NCBI GenBank assembly: GCA_026874595.1 | Contig: CM049306.1 | Span: forward strand, 86,997,142 to 87,061,141 | DNA: 64,000 nt | Direction of reading: 5' to 3' | Origin: Sipunculus nudus | Lineage: Eukaryota > Annelida > Sipuncula > Golfingiida > Sipunculidae | Notes under the pieces: model-generated | What the model saw: only the letters and a program-made list of their open reading frames with translations | What the model was told of the DNA's origin: nothing | The model's database searches: none | Program-made: the position numbers and the translations under genes | Shown: positions 1 to 16,041 of the stretch, piece after piece | Numbering within the stretch: position 1 is the first letter of the stretch | Layout: every line of letters starts with the position of its first letter

Positions 1-4201
<4,201 letters not shown>

Positions 4202-4680
4202 ACTGGACCGGGCATAGGACACTTTCTTTTACAAAAAAAAGTTTGTTGTGTATTCTTAAACCTGTTGTACATAACAACTGCTAAGCAACTTGTGTACTGT
4301 GTATATGGAGTACATTTTAAAAGGTTTTCTAGGAGGGAGTTTCTCAGTGGACGGAGAAAGTCCGGCCCCGTGATGAGAATAAGTATGGACTTGTAAACAA
4401 GTCGAGATATGTTAGCATTGAGAAGATATAAGCCTGTTACAGAAGATACAAGTTTGTACATATTACAAACCTACACTCAGCCTCTTTAAGCACAAGACCA
4501 AGATGTTTTATTATATCCACAAAGTATTTAAGTTTTGTGCTCCCGTTGTTCGCATAAAGTTGTCCAAGCTCTTGATTAGAGTACCAGCAATCGTGAGACG
4601 TGATTATGAAGAACGAATATTTTGATGGTTCTCAGGATGAAAAATAAAGGTGTACAGGAGTGTATTTAAATTACATTGTC
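4202..4680 (+). terminator. SEC61A 3' UTR and polyadenylation signal
   Basis: The sequence after the TAA at 4199-4201 contains no coding potential and reaches a canonical AATAAA at 4643-4648. A TG-rich stretch follows at about 4681-4700, as expected just downstream of a cleavage site. The implied 3' UTR is about 460 bases. The exact cleavage point is inferred. Confidence 0.75.
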
Positions 4681-4979
4681 TTTATTTGTGTGTGATTCGG
4701 CAGTGGTTTGTGTTCACTGGTATGCACTGAGATGTGTACATATACTTTAAAATTTGTGTATATTTGTATCCGCCAAAACAAAGTTTTGTATGTTTTTGAC
4801 CAGTTCCGCCGCCGCTGCCGCCGTATTTGTTTCAGGAGAACTCCTTTGAGACTACTGAACTGATTTTTCCGAAACTTAAACCAATTATTGGGTCACGTGA
4901 ACTAGTGCCAAACCCAATTGGCGTTGACCTCTGACCTTTCCTCTCTGCCCAGCGTCAATTTGTGCGTATGTTTCTATTC

Positions 4980-6320
4980 ATAAACCAACATATCTTGGGA
5001 ACCGTTTGACCAATCAGGAAAAAAATGTTGTACAGATGTAGCCCTTGGATAGCTTTATAACATACACAAAAAATGGTGGCGCCACCTGCAACCCTGTTTG
5101 CACAGTGTCCATCTGTTCGTCTGCCTTGGGTTAATATCACTCCTATCTCTGCAGTGGTTTGATTAATTCACCTGAAATTTGGCATGCTTATACATCCTGG
5201 ATAGCTTTCTTGATTTTATGACAGATGGCGCCACCTACATTCACATTCACGCTGCAGACATCCATGCTTATATCTCTGGACTCGTTTGTCATATCTTCTT
5301 AAAAATTTGCATGTGTATAGATCTCGCATAGCTCTTTATCATATGCAAAACTGCTGGCGCCACCTGCAATCATTTTTGCACAGGGTCCATCTGTTTGTCT
5401 GCCATCGGATAAAATCACTCATATCTTGACAGTGGTTTGACATATCTGCCTAAAAGTTTGCAGGTTTATAAATCCTGGACAGCTTTCATGATTCTATGAC
5501 AGGTGGCGCCACCTACATTCTAGTTTACGCTGCAGACATCCAAGCTCATATCTCGGGAACCGTTTGACCAATTGGGCCAAAATTTTGCATGTGTATAGAT
5601 TTCGCATAGCTCTTTATTGTACTCAAAACTGGTGGCACCACCTGCAACCACTTTTGCACAGGGTCCATCTGTTTGTCTGCCATGGGATAAAATCACTCAT
5701 ATCTTGACAGTGGTTTGACATATCTGCCTAAAATTTTGCAGGTTTATACATCCTGGACAGCTTTCTTGATTTTATGACAGGTGGCACCACCTATATTCTA
5801 GTTTACGCTGCAGACATCCAAGCTCATATCTCGGGAACTGTTTGACCAGTTGGGCCAAAATTTTGCATGCGTATAGATCTCGCATAGCTCTTTATCATAC
5901 ACAAAACTGGAGGGACCACCTGCAACCATTTTTGCACAGCCTCCATCTGTTTGTCTGCCATGGGCTAAAATCACTCATATCTCAGTAGTGGTTTGACTTA
6001 TCTGCCTAAAATTTTGCGTGTTTATTCATCCTGGATAGCTTTCTTGATTTTTTTGGCAGGTGGCACCACCTACATTTATGTTAACGCTGCAGACATTCAG
6101 GCTTATATCTCAGGACTGGTTGGACATATCCCCCTGAAATCATACACAAAATTGGTGGCGCTACCATTTTGCACAAGTCCCTCTCTTTGTCTGCTGTGGG
6201 ATAAAATCACTCATATACATGTAGTGGTTTGACTTATCTGCCTAAAATTTTGCATATGTATACAACTTAGACAGCTTTCTGGATTTTGTGGTAGGTGGTG
6301 CAACCTACGCTTGTCGACTA
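4980..6320. repeat. 278-bp tandem repeat array (about five units)
   Basis: The phrase 'GGATAGCTTTCTTGATTTTA' and its variants recur near 5200, 5477, 5754, 6033 and 6268, giving a 277-279 bp period. Each unit also carries the 12-bp palindrome GGTGGCGCCACC or a one-base variant, usually twice, and 'CGTTTGACCAATTGGGCC'. The array ends in GCTTGTCGACTACCCGTATT near 6310. The same terminus closes a shorter copy of the family near 11375, so the array is a mobile repeat with internally amplified units rather than a purely local satellite. No open frame runs through the units. Confidence 0.85.
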
Positions 6321-6484
6321 CCCGTATTCTAGTTCTGTGTGTGGATCAGCGGAGTAAAAAAATGCATGCATTTTGTGTATTTGTGTTGAGGAGTATGATT
6401 ACGGTAGAAGAGTTTCCAGTAATGCATGTGCTTAAATGTGCATAAATCTGTGTCTATTAAGGACTAGGAAAGTCATTTTTGTCA

Positions 6485-7995
6485 GTTTTTAGCTCAACTA
6501 ACTGTAAGTCAACTGAGATATAGGAATGGCGCTTTGTCCGTCGTCCGTTAGCAGGGCACAAATCGTAACTGCTGGTCCTAGAAACTTCTAAGTGAACATC
6601 CAAGGAGGTCAATAAAAAATCTCCTTGGAAACCTGAAATTAGGTCACTGTGACCTATATCCTCCGAGCTATGGGGCTTGAAAATACCCCCCCCCCACCCC
6701 CAGAATAATCAAAAATATAATACAAAACCTCCAATATCTTGATAATTAATGCATGGATTGTCATGAATCTTGCCTTAAATATTGACCATGACTAGTTTTG
6801 TCAGTTCCCAAAAAGTGGTGGCGCCACCTGTATTTTTTTTAAATATTTTTCTATTTTTTACTATAAAATGACAACAATCATGTCAGTTTCTCAGCTGTAG
6901 TTACATCTAGTGTCCCAAAACCTGGTGTGTTTATTGATCACAAGTGGATGCCATATAGTAATCACCCTGTCTGTGTGTCTGTCTGTCTGTCTGTTCGTCT
7001 TTCTGTCTGTCCATCCGTCCATCCACACAAATTTGTTTCCAGATGATAACTCCAGGTTGTATTGACACATGGATTTCAAACTTGACTTATGTACGGCCCA
7101 CCACTAAAGCAAAAACCTATATGATTTTGGGGTCAAAGGTCAAGGTCACAGGAATCGCTTATTTAAAAAGATTATGGCTGCATATTAAGCCAAGCTTTTC
7201 ATCCCAAACTTTCCATTTTGCGCATTTAGCAGGCTTGCCAGTATGGGGAGAGCATAAATGAATTTGGGGTCACAAGGTCAAAGGTCAAGGTCACAGAGGC
7301 CATTTGATCACAAATTACTTTCCAGATGATAACTCCAGTTTAGTTTGAAATATTGGTTTTCAAACTTAACTTATATATGGCTCACCACTAAAGTAAGAAC
7401 CCTGTCGATTTTGCGGTTCAAAGGTTTAAAGGTCAAGGTCACAGTACCCACTTATTTAGAAAGATTGTGGATGCATTTTAAGCCAAACTTTTCATCCCAA
7501 ACCTTTGATCTTGCACATATAGCTGAGCTGCAAATAGGGGAAGAACCTGTTTGATTTGGGTATCATAAGGTCAAAGGTCATGGTCACAGGGGCCCCTCTG
7601 TCCACATATTTGTTTCTGGATGATAACTTCAGTTTCGATTAACATATTGGTTTCAATTTTGACTTATATATGACCAACCAATAATGTAAGAACTCTTTCG
7701 ATTTTGGGGTCATAAGGTCAAAGGTCAAGGTCACAGGACCCACTTCTTCATCTTAATCCTTCCGTCATCAATATGTGGTGCACATGCCAATAGGGGAAGT
7801 TCCCTTTTGATTTTGGGGTCACAAGGTCATGGTCACAGGGCCCATCCATTCACAAATTAGTTTATGGATGATAACTCCAGTTTGGGTAGACAGGTCTTCA
7901 AACTGATCACAGGACCAATATTTAGGAAAACCTCATAAACATATATCCTTATAGACAAATGCAGCTGAGCGTCGAGACCCATGGGTCCCTAGTTT
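6485..7995 (+). repeat. Composite interspersed repeat, copy 1 (AGGTCA-rich)
   Basis: The repeat begins with an AGCTCA...CTGAG palindromic motif followed by GTCCGTCGTCCGT. It continues through a segment with 'GAAACCTGAAATTAGGTCAC' and a GGTGGCGCCACC palindrome (near 6822), then a (CTGT)n stretch (6967-7015). About 900 bp follow with repeated AGGTCAAAGGTCAAGGTCA blocks (7275-7293 and 7715-7733, with variants near 7127, 7430 and 7570). It ends with CAGCTGAGCGTCGAGACC near 7965. The same order of parts recurs at 9848-12235, which defines it as one element. No protein is encoded. I cannot assign a superfamily. Confidence 0.75.
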
Positions 7996-8346
7996 TAGGG
8001 TGGATAAGAGAATGTTAAGTACATACATTCCGTTTCTTTTTTGTATGCTTGTTAAGAAACTAAAATGCAGACTGAAGCTTATATTTTATCCTCTGAGCCC
8101 GTGCGAGATTTTGGACAAGTTCGAGAGCATACAAGCACAAAGATCACTGAGGCGAAACATATTGAAATTTTTTTCCCTTAAGGATTTACATTTTTTTTTA
8201 TATTTATATTATGTAGAATTTAACCTCTGCATAATGAAATTGAGCTCGGTTCTCCTCTGTAGATATGGCGCTGGCCCATTATTACCTTGAATTACCGCAT
8301 TGCCAATGATCGTATATTTTCTTAAATCTGGCAAGGTACCTTGAAA

Positions 8347-8551
8347 CACAGGCGCTTGAATCCCATAAACATAAAATATATGCTTTGTCAAGGTATATAT
8401 TACAAATATAAAGTATTTCGATGCAATTTCAAGCCCAGGGGGCGTGAAAACGTGAGAGAACAGATCTGAAATAGTCAAAATACTTATATTATCTTAATAT
8501 ATACCTTGCAAAATCATTTATATTATGTTTATTGGGATTCAAGTGCCTGTG
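8347..8551. mobile_element. Small inverted-repeat element (MITE), CACAGGCGCTTGAATCCC family
   Basis: Inverted arms of about 55-60 bp (8347-8400 and 8497-8551) enclose a short loop. The terminal sequence CACAGGCGCTTGAATCCC appears on the left and its near reverse complement, ending CAAGTGCCTGTG, on the right. Flanks show a near-perfect target duplication, CTTGAAA (8340-8346) and CTTGAAT (8552-8558). The length is 205 bp and no protein is encoded. A 7-8 bp duplication would suit a hAT-type origin, but that is inference. Confidence 0.75.
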
Positions 8552-8559
8552 CTTGAATT

Positions 8560-9845
8560 GAAACCTGAAGCGGTGTTATCACCAACATATTTCTCTACCA
8601 TCTTTAGCATAAAACGCCGTAGTCTGGCCCTGGCTCCCGTGCTCTCTCCCAACGCCTTGCTTGATACATACGCCGCATGAATGCAGTTAGCCGTAGTCCA
8701 GAACTGGACTGTTTAGGGCTGATTTATAAGCTGACATGGGTTGCACCGTTACATGCAACAGAGATGTCAGCTTATAAATATTTTCACAAAGGTCGCACAT
8801 GCTTCTCTTGAAGAGCTCGACGTAGTATGCCTGAAGTCCGCCAGAGGTCGCTCCGATGTTAGTTTGCCCCACCTGATCATGTTACTGAACGAGTGCCTGC
8901 TACATGTTAATATGTCGGGTCCAGGAGAAATTTATGCTTTAACAACAGCCACCCCCCCCCCCCCCCCCTCCCTCTACCATATGTAGCGGCAGTCTGCTTA
9001 CCAAACTTGTCTTCTTGGCACTTAGTAGCGCCAGATCGGCCCTCTGACATTATGGCCAGATTACTGGCTTGCCAGAGAGCCTGGACATCTAACTCTGAGG
9101 ATCGAGTTAATGAGGATGCAAATATTTTCGTCATTTTTGACAACGCCTCATTGCTTACAAGTATCGTGTCCCTTCAAATAAACCCACTAGACATTTAATA
9201 AGTTTCTTATCTCTCCAGCGACACCTACCATGTGTGTGGAATATTCCGTTATAACCCAATATATTCGTATATTGTTCTGCATGTATGGGAGATTTCTGCC
9301 TGCGGTCTGCCTGCTGACTGTATGCGGAGATACGGTTATAAAGCGTGCCGTGGACTTGCAGGGCGGTTCTAAATTTGGTTTGTGTCACGACTCAGTAGGG
9401 GGTCCTAACCGAGTCGTGTTTGTCACGGCTAGGCACTTAGGTGATAGACTATTTATACGTTTGAATCCAGTTTAATGTTGTGAAGATTTACGCGTCTGAA
9501 AATACTCTGTTATGTTGCTAGGATGTCGAACTATTTAATTCACAATTTTGCTTACAGTGAAACGGTTCGCCTGATGCCGCCAGTAGCTGACAGGCATAAG
9601 GCCTAGAATTTTCAAACCAAAGAGCGGGGTTTCGCATAATGCATTGAGACCTCACCTGCTTTACCCCCCCCCCCCCCCCGCCCCCACCCCACCCCATTAG
9701 CCTGAACATTCTTGGCCCTCTACCAGATGCCGGGTGGCGAACCCCAAGCAAACCTGAAGCAAGCAGTTGATAAGCTGAAGGGGAACGAATGCAGCGTATA
9801 ACGACTGTGTGAGGGGTGTGACTCAGTTGTCATTCTATTAAATGT
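8560..9845. other. No gene recognised; poly-C tracts
   Basis: I find no conserved protein in this stretch. It contains poly-C runs at 8952-8968 and 9664-9679. The short open frames here (longest about 80 codons) show no family resemblance and no splice context. Confidence 0.6.
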
Positions 9846-9847
9846 GG

Positions 9848-12235
9848 CACTGTTAGCTCAGCTGACTGTTAGTCATCTGAGGTATAGGTATGGTGCTTTG
9901 TCCGTCGTCCGCCTGTAACTAAAAGTCTAGGGAGGTCCATAAACAATCTCCTCGGAAACCTGAAATTAGGTCACTGCGACCTATATCCTCCGAGCTATGG
10001 GGCTTGTAAGTACCCCCCAGAAAAATAAAAAAAAATTGATACAAACCTCAAATATCTTGATAATTAATGCATGGATTGTCATGAATCTTGCCTTGACTAT
10101 TGACCATGTCTAGTTTTGTCAGTTCCAGAAATTGGTGGCGCCACCTGTATTTTTAGCGAACCTGTGAGCTTATGTGATGGTGCAGCGTCGTCCGTCGTGC
10201 GTTGTGCGTCGTCTGTACGTTAACCATAGCTATCTCAAAAATGGCAGGAGCTAGTATCACCAAATGTTTTGCAAATAAACAGTCATCTGAAAAACTCTAT
10301 CGGATTTTGTTTATTTTTTTCTAACTGCATTTTCTGACATTTTATTGGGAAAAAGCTAAAAAAGCTTTAAAAATCTTCTTCTCTGAAACTGTCCAGCCAA
10401 ATTGTCCAATATTTCAGAGAAATGATCCCTGGAACAATATTCCTCAAGTTTGTTCGAATGGTTCCAGTTCGGAGAATTTTGGTCGAGTAACAGGAGGTTG
10501 AACTTGGTCATCTGTCCAACAAAGCACACTAAAATTAAAATGTCAGAAACGGCTAGAGCTATCATCACCAAATTTTATGCCAATGTTTGTCACCTATGTC
10601 ATATCTGAAATTGAGGTATATGTGACGCTACTTACATTCATCTGTTTTTTAGACTCTTCTAGCTTATACGCTGATTTATGATGAAACTGTTAAGCTGATT
10701 GGTTTAAACTTTACAAGAATTATTCTATGGTAGGGTTCTGCCAGTTTTATAAGAATAGATTGGGTAAATGCAGCTTTAAAAAAGCAGTGTAGCAAATTGT
10801 AAAAGGCTTTCTGTGTTTGAAAACAGATTTGACAACATGCTGAGTTTCAGCAGCCAAGTCAAGAGGTCACTCAGTATAACCAGGTGGGGGTCCAGACATC
10901 ACCATCGCAACTGACCTGGCTCTGTCTGGTGTCTAGACAATGTGTCTAGATTGGATTTTGTGGCAGGTGGCGCCAACTAAATTTATGTTTACGCTGCAGA
11001 CATCGAGGCTTATATTTCGGGAACCGTTTGACCGATTGGGCCAACATTTTGCATGTGTATAGATCTGACAGAGCTCTTTATCATACACAAAACTGGTGGC
11101 GCCACCTGCAACCATTTTCGCACAGCGTCCGTCTGTTTGTCAGCCCTAGGATAAAAACACTCATATCTCGGCAGTTGTTTGACTTTTTGCATATGTATAC
11201 AACTTTGACAGCTTTCTGGATTTTGTGGTAGGTGGCGCAACCTACATACACATTTCGGCTGCAGACATCCATGCTAATATGCAACACACCTCACTCTATT
11301 TCCCCTTGCCACTCAATCCATGCCTCTCTTCACCCGTCCCACTCTGATTTCGGCGGATACACGTAGTCGCTTGTCGACTACCCGTATTCTAGTTTTAAAA
11401 TGTCTTAGTCCGAAACTTGCAGGTCCGAAACGGCCATTTTGCTGAAATCATAATGACTTAGGTAAATATGCAGGACATAAGAGGATCAATATTAAATTTT
11501 AAAAATAAACCTCCATTAATACTCCCAAACTTTGCACAGGTTCGCATTAGGTCAGTAGGCCTTGTTCTTGTTTTTACGAATATTTTTAATTTATTTTTAC
11601 TATAAAATGACAACAATCATGTTAGTTTCGCAGCTGTGATTCCATCTAGTGTCCCAAAACCGGTGTGTTTATTTATCTCAAGTGGATGCCCTATAGTAAA
11701 TGCCCTGTCTGTCCGTCTGTCTGTCCATCCGTCCATCCACACAAATTTGTTTCCAGATAATAACTCCGGGTGGATTGACATATGGATTTCACTTGACTTA
11801 CTTGACTTACATATGGCCAACCACTAAAGCGAGAACCTGTATGGTTTTTTTGTCATGAGGTCAAAGGTCAAGGTCACAGGACTCACTTATTTAAAAAGAT
11901 TATGGCTGCAAAGGTTTAAAGGTCAAGGTCACAGGACCTATTTCTTTAAAAAGAATTTGAATGCATTTCAAACTTTTTATTACAACCCTTCCATCTTCAA
12001 ATATTGCTTACTTGCCAATAGGGGAAGATTCTTTACGATTTTGGGGTCATAGGGTCACAGGTGAAGGTCACAGGGCCTATCCATTCACAAAGTAGTTCAT
12101 GGGTGCTTATTCTGGTTTGGATAGACAAATTGGTAGTTGGTTAGGGCCAGAAGACCATCATTCTGAAAAATTTCTTGAAAATATCCTTATAGACAAATTC
12201 AGCTGAGCGTCGAGACCTATGGGTTCCTAGTTTTT
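9848..12235 (+). repeat. Composite interspersed repeat, copy 2, split by a 1.39-kb insertion
   Basis: The left half (9848-10155) matches 6485-6835, and the right half (11546-12235) resumes where copy 1 continues, at 'TACTATAAAATGACAACAATCATG'-type sequence. The right half again carries AGGTCAAAGGTCAAGGTCA (11858-11876) and ends with CAGCTGAGCGTCGAGACC near 12204. The interruption at 10156-11545 is listed separately. Copy 2 is shorter than copy 1 in the AGGTCA section. Confidence 0.75.
10156..11545. mobile_element. Nested insertion bounded by inverted GCGAACCTGTG
   Basis: This 1390-bp segment is absent from the paralogous composite repeat at 6.5-8.0 kb, which shows it is an insertion. It starts GCGAACCTGTG (10156-10166) and ends CACAGGTTCGC (11535-11545), an exact 11-bp inverted repeat. 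Inside is another GTCCGTCGT-type start and a shorter copy of the 278-bp family (about 10960-11395). That copy carries GGTGGCGCCACC and closes with the CTTGTCGACTACCCGTATT terminus. No clear target duplication and no protein were seen. Confidence 0.65.
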
Positions 12236-12805
12236 GTTTGGTCCCTATTAGGATGCGCAGTGGAATTTCGAAATCGATCCTGATAGTAGCAATACCCTGC
12301 AATATCTCCTTCGCGAAATAATATGAATATATCATGGTTTATGGGAAAATAATAGGTAATAACCCCCCCCCCCCCCAGGTCAGGAACGGACTTTTCCCAG
12401 GCGTGGTCATAGAGGAGTCGGGTGACAAAAGTCGGGCGGTACCACCGTCAGTTGGAATATATATTCTAGTAATTTTACCCAGAAGGCAATGGACCAGACG
12501 AAGAGAGCCATACTTGGGAAAACGAGTCGCACCTTTAGCATATTTTATTTCAAGTTTAATATATTGTGGTAGTTATGAATTAGCTGCGGTAACATTTTGC
12601 ACGTTTCATGCACACATGAACAAACGCCAATGTACATACATTTTTAAATATACCCAAAAGAAATTAATACATAATATTGAATAATACCCTTGACGAGTTC
12701 TCGTGGGCGTCGATGTGTATCTTTGTTTTAATGAATAAATAAGAGACAATGAAGTTTTGGAAAATTCTCGTGATATTCATCAGGATCTCACATATATTTC
12801 ACACT
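12236..12805 (-). terminator. Probable 3' UTR and poly(A) signal of the 12.8-14.4 kb gene
   Basis: Reading the minus strand downstream of the stop at 12806, the first canonical AATAAA is at 12549-12544, about 260 bases past the stop. A C14 run lies at 12363-12376. There is no other coding sequence in the stretch. Confidence 0.45.
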
Positions 12806-14432
12806 CTAAACAGAACAAACATGATCCGGATACGACCTGCTGGATTCAGGCAGAGTGTGTTGCTCTGAAATACTGGCAGCAGATTCACAGTCATCCGTCG
12901 TAACAGCTGTCGGTATGTCAATGATAAAACGACCTCTGGTGGCTGAGGCAGGTACCGGCGTGTTTGCTGGGGGAGCAAAATGTACGGGGGACTCCATCCG
13001 CGCGTCAGCTTGAGCGTACATCGCAACCAAAGCCCGACCCGACAAAGTCTGTGTAAGCTCCGTAGTGTATCCAGGCGTCCGGGATTCGTTCCTGGAACTT
13101 TCAGCAGAAGTCCAACTTTCAGGCATCTCGTACTCGGTAAGAAAGACCCGACCCCGCGCGAGTCGATTGTGTAAACACTTGGCACATTTATTAGTATACG
13201 GAGGTTTGTTATTCCTTTGGTTCGAGCCGTCAGTGCTACCCTCTGAATCGTTCATTGTGAGCATGAAACCAGTCAATGAGGCAGCCTCGTTACTGGATTT
13301 ATGCGCAAACGTCAGGCCCGTTTTAATACCAGCACGAGGGCTATGGTGAGTGACGCCATATTTATTACCCTTCGTTTGAGCAAAAGGTGGATGGTGCTTT
13401 GGACACATGTATTTGTATTCTGAATGTCCTGGTATCACAGAAGATCCACCTCCTGCCTGTCCAGGCAGTCTTAGTTGGAGGGACAGCTTAGAGAACACGC
13501 CTTCTGCATTATCTAAATCCTCACTCTTATACTTGGCCGTTTCGTTCTGCTTTCTGAAGATTCTCCTGATTCTTCTACCAAGTTTCCGGGGCGTGGCGTC
13601 AAGCTTGCGGTGTGACATATGTTCATTAGCAGCTCTTGCCCTCTTTTCTACCAAATCTAGAGAAGGAAAGCACCCATTCTTTGTAGAGCTACGTTTTTGC
13701 TTTTGGGCATCTTTGTCTTCAATGGAGTGCTGACTGCAGCTTGACTCCATCCCACTTTCAATCTTTGGCTTTTCTTTGTATCTGAAATAAACTACCATCT
13801 CATGTTCTCCTTTTTGCATAGACTTAACAGGTTTTCTTTCCTTTGTTCCCAAACTTTTACTTCTCTCTCGATTACATACTTGGCGAGTTGTGTCATTTGA
13901 AGAATTTCCAAGAAGCCTGAATCTGTAGCGGGGTTTCTCAAGTTCCCCGTCTGCGGCAGAATCCTGCTGTTTTGAATCGACTAAACGGGAAGCTGAGCTT
14001 GTGTGTCTTCTATCCGTCGGCCCCCCATGAATTCTTGACCATCTGTTGGTTCCCGATCTCCCCTCCGCCATATTGGAAAAAGAGGATTTATGGGCTGAAT
14101 TATCTCTTATTTTTGTCTTCTTCAAAGTTTCAAGATCATTTTTCACATATGAAGACACAGACTTTGTGAAATTTGTACCCTCCCTCAGCAAACCCACTCG
14201 CTGTCCAAACGTGTGTTCGTTTCTCATATTTAGTTTCGTATGCAGACGAGTTGCCTCTCTGTGATGATCTAAAATTTTGTTGTCTCGTGATTTCTCGAGC
14301 AGAGGTAGGGTAACGGTTGGCTCTCTGGTGGAGGTGACAGTGATGACGTCATCTGCGGAGGGTGTCACTAGTCTGTCAGTGTTAGTCTGATACAACTCTA
14401 ACATTGTGTTACTGCCGCCAGCTAATAACGAC
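12806..14432 (-). CDS. Large terminal exon of an unrecognised basic, probably disordered protein
   Basis: I do not recognise this protein. On the minus strand an open frame of about 541 codons runs from a strong acceptor (pyrimidine tract then CAG at 14435-14433) to a stop at 12806. The first exon base completes a split codon from an upstream exon. Composition is rich in Ser, Arg, Lys and Thr with many short charged patches, for example LGRRIRRIFRKQ. There is no obvious transmembrane segment and no recognisable globular domain. Scattered Cys/His pairs (YMCPKHH, NKCAKC) are too far apart for a standard zinc finger. The C terminus, from GRFIIDIPTAVTTDD to the end at DHVCSV, looks constrained. 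The length of the open frame and the splice acceptor argue for a real gene. An internal Met (minus 14404) could be the start if the upstream exon is non-coding. An exon at 28837-29061 fits its phase. Confidence 0.7.
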
Positions 14433-14686
14433 CTGAAGAAGAAGAAAAAATAATAATTATTACCATCCTGTAAAATATACAATATTGTATGCAAAATGAT
14501 ATTTTATACCCTAAAAAGGGGGAATTTATGGTGAACATCGCATTCATATAGTTTCACCTCAAATCCATTAAAAATGTTTAGAATACTTTTTAATATAACC
14601 CCATTTTACCATTTTCTTAAATAAACTATAAGGATGACATCATATCACTAAGGACTTAAATGCTATGAATATGCAAAAAAAAAGAC

Positions 14687-14893
14687 CAGGGGCGGACACA
14701 GGATATGACAGGGGGGGGGGGGGACTCAACACTATATATAACTCTCGCAGAAGTATTAGGAAGAAGACGGTGCCACCAGACTTAAATCGGGCGCTGCCTT
14801 TCAGTATAAAGCGTATATTATTGTATTTTACATATTTTAGGTAAAATAAAGAGGAGAGGACAAACCCTGCGACCCATCTTAAATCCGCCCCTG
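14687..14893. mobile_element. MITE with CAGGGGCGGA termini and AAGAC target duplication
   Basis: The element starts CAGGGGCGGA and ends TCCGCCCCTG, an exact 10-bp inverted repeat. It is flanked on both sides by AAGAC (14682-14686 and 14894-14898). It is 207 bp long, contains a G13 tract (14711-14723) and encodes no protein. It belongs with the element at 27370-27509. Confidence 0.85.
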
Positions 14894-15066
14894 AAGACGG
14901 GGTATATCATTTTAGCCATGCATATATACATTAGCGATCAAATGGTCAGCTAGAAATCGTGCATGTTGTCTAGTTAGCAAACGTTTGGCTTCATGTCGTG
15001 AGTTCAATGTGAACATGGACTTCTTACTCCTAGTTAACATCGAGCGTCCTGGTCATACGCACCTCA

Positions 15067-15145
15067 CGCTGCGGTTATGCACGGCAGTCGTCTAAGACAT
15101 TACTCGAAAAGATATTTGGGACGACCGCAGTGTATAACCGCTGCG
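15067..15145. repeat. Short imperfect inverted repeat (26-bp arms)
   Basis: The arms 15067-15092 and 15120-15145 pair at 22 of 26 positions, around a 27-base loop. Both contain a GCGGTTAT core. The fold would be a stable hairpin in RNA or single-stranded DNA. There is no flanking duplication, so I cannot call it a transposon. Confidence 0.65.
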
Positions 15146-15299
15146 TGGGGAGCGTACATGTTCACGACGTCACTTCTATTTTAGTCTACTAAAAGACGGA
15201 TGTGCCAGTTTTACACACGTACTGACCATACTGCAGACTGAAAGCCTCGTAATAAAAACCTAATATCAACAAGTGACACAGTGGTCATGACGCTCATCT

Positions 15300-16035
15300 G
15301 ACTTGGACGACATTCACAAAAGAAATTTTACTATCTGAATGCCAAATTTTGTAGATGATATCCCCATTCAACTGAAGCAAAGCTCGGAGGATATGGGTAA
15401 CAGACCTAATTTCAGGTTTCCAAGGAGATTTTCATGGACTTCCGGGATGTCCACTTAGAAGATTCTAGTTCCAATTCTAGGACCATCTCTGAAGGTCCCA
15501 AAAATAAGAATTTAACGAAAATGCTAAAAAATTTGAAAATATCCAGGTGGCGCCACCAGTCTGCAGGAACTGATGAAACACTCAATTATGGATGTGTATG
15601 CAAAGAATCATGTTGAAGAATGCATTAGTTGTTAAAAAACTGAAGGTTTTGTATCAATTTTTAATTATTCTGAGGGGTACTTACAAGCCACATAGCTCGC
15701 AGGATATGGTTAACAGAGACCTAATTTCAGGTTTCCAAGGAGATTTTTTCATGGAAGTCTCTGGATGCCAAATAAGAATATTCCAGGTCCAGTGGTTACG
15801 ATTTGTGCCCTGCTAACGGACGACCGCTTTTTTTTAAAAGGCCTCAAAAATAGGGAATAAAATGCGTAAAAATTGGGAAAAAAAATCCAGGCCGCCCCAT
15901 TAGTCTTCAGGAAATGATGATACACTCCATGAACAATCTGCATGCAAGGAATTATGGTGATCAATGCATTAGCTGTTCAGATAACGGAGCTTTTGTATCA
16001 ACTTTTTAATTATTCTGAGGTACTTCTTGATATTC
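15300..16035 (-). repeat. Reverse-oriented, partly tandem copies of the composite repeat's 5' segment
   Basis: The reverse complement of the 6.5-6.8 kb segment appears here about three times (roughly 15300-15545, 15546-15815 and 15885-16035). Shared phrases include 'ACCTAATTTCAGGTTTCCAA' and 'TTTTAATTATTCTGAGG'. The GGTGGCGCCACC palindrome recurs at about 15546 with one end base changed. The last copy runs into the MITE at 16042. Short open frames in this stretch are repeat-derived. Confidence 0.7.
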
Positions 16036-16041
16036 ATTTAA

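Noticed and set aside
12799-14264. Several open frames on both strands across 12.8-14.3 kb
   Set aside because: Shadows of the long minus-strand exon. The long frame has the splice acceptor and coding-like composition.
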